Source: Hyphomicrobiales bacterium (lineage in GTDB: Bacteria; Pseudomonadota; Alphaproteobacteria; Rhizobiales; Rhizobiaceae). Taken from it: DNA of 64,000 bases. The notes below the pieces were generated by a model. The model did no database searches, was not told the DNA's origin, and saw only the letters and a program-made list of their open reading frames with translations. The stretch lies in NCBI GenBank assembly GCA_900473745.1, contig UCMW01000011.1, positions 1-64,000 on the forward strand, written 5' to 3'. This document shows positions 63,801 through 64,000 of the stretch, piece after piece. Within the stretch, counting starts at the first letter, position 1; every line of letters starts with the position of its first letter. A program made the position numbers and the translations under genes.

Positions 63801-64000
63801 CTTCAGCATACGGTCGACCGGCCCGCCACCTGCGCCCGTCAAGACAATCAAGCCTTCGGTCCCGCTCTCCTCGAACCAGGAAAGCTTGACGTGGGTCGGC
63901 TGTCCGGCATCGCCGCCGAGATAGGCCCGGCTCACGAGGTCGACGAGACGCTCGTAGCCGCCGGCATCCGATGCCAGGACCACCACGGCCGGCAGATCCG
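60807..64000 (-). CDS. dnaE: DNA polymerase III alpha subunit (5' end beyond the window)
   Basis: 1,064 codons of the replicative polymerase are visible; the start lies beyond position 64000. The C-terminal end contains the tau-binding and OB regions, and the centre contains the PHP remainder, the polymerase palm with [16 protein letters not shown] (two catalytic Asp residues), [22 protein letters not shown] and [30 protein letters not shown]. The size and motifs match DnaE1 rather than the error-prone DnaE2. The visible 5' part still lacks the N-terminal PHP start. No terminator is visible in the 3 bases to the convergent gene. Confidence 0.96.
   Translation of the reverse strand, partial: [1063 protein letters not shown]

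Overview
The window is high-GC alphaproteobacterial chromosome, almost certainly from the family Rhizobiaceae (Rhizobium/Agrobacterium/Sinorhizobium relatives). The evidence is a pleD-divK pair, an NDUFA12-type complex I subunit beside a DUF2155 protein, a LexA box of the alphaproteobacterial form GTTC-N7-GTTC in front of dinB, a pyrB that starts with TTG and is followed by a dihydroorotase-like partner, and rhizobial-style intergenic palindromic repeats. Nearly all of it is housekeeping sequence with dense, often overlapping genes.

Layout. 1-5.3 kb: tRNA-Gly and tRNA-Tyr (probably the front of a tuf operon lying off the left edge), rlmB, a phosphatase/glycosyltransferase pair that looks like a glycosylglycerate compatible-solute pathway, two envelope proteins and tRNA-Thr. 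5.4-12 kb: nadK, prfB with its programmed +1 frameshift, mrcA (PBP1A) and a periplasmic amidase. 12-21.5 kb: rne with a long leader and an acidic insertion in its S1 domain, an acetyltransferase, an aminotransferase, a DsbA-like protein, then aroQ-accB-accC-aat. 21.5-27.6 kb: an accessory stretch between aat and the DUF2155/NDUFA12 genes. It is dominated by a 967-residue, visibly AT-richer gene for a membrane-anchored NACHT (STAND) NTPase, followed by a phospholipase D-like protein, a VOC-fold protein, an intergenic repeat and a small protein.

27.6-40 kb: DUF2155, NDUFA12, and the amidotransferase genes gatB, gatA and gatC. gatA and gatB are each followed directly by a GNAT acetyltransferase. 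Also here are a YjhX-type toxin-like gene behind a structured leader with an 8-codon ORF, a UPF0173 hydrolase, ruvX and an AEC transporter. 40-53.7 kb: aidB-like acyl-CoA dehydrogenase, pyrB with a non-catalytic dihydroorotase homologue, plsY, dprA, topA, rnr, an MFS transporter and rpmG. 53.7-54.4 kb: no protein gene, but a strongly structured minus-strand RNA candidate ending in an intrinsic terminator. 54.4-64 kb: pleD, divK, a DUF3572 protein, a HAD protein, SOS-controlled dinB, a DUF1275 membrane protein, an L,D-transpeptidase and the 3' part of dnaE, which runs off the right edge.

The best candidate for something little described is the single-gene NACHT locus at 21.9-24.8 kb. It has three N-terminal membrane segments, a central ATPase, and a C-terminal region with another membrane hairpin instead of the repeats usual in this class. 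That architecture fits an anti-phage or other sensor-effector role, but this is inference. The next best are the structured RNA at about 53.8-54.0 kb and the short leader ORF before yjhX.
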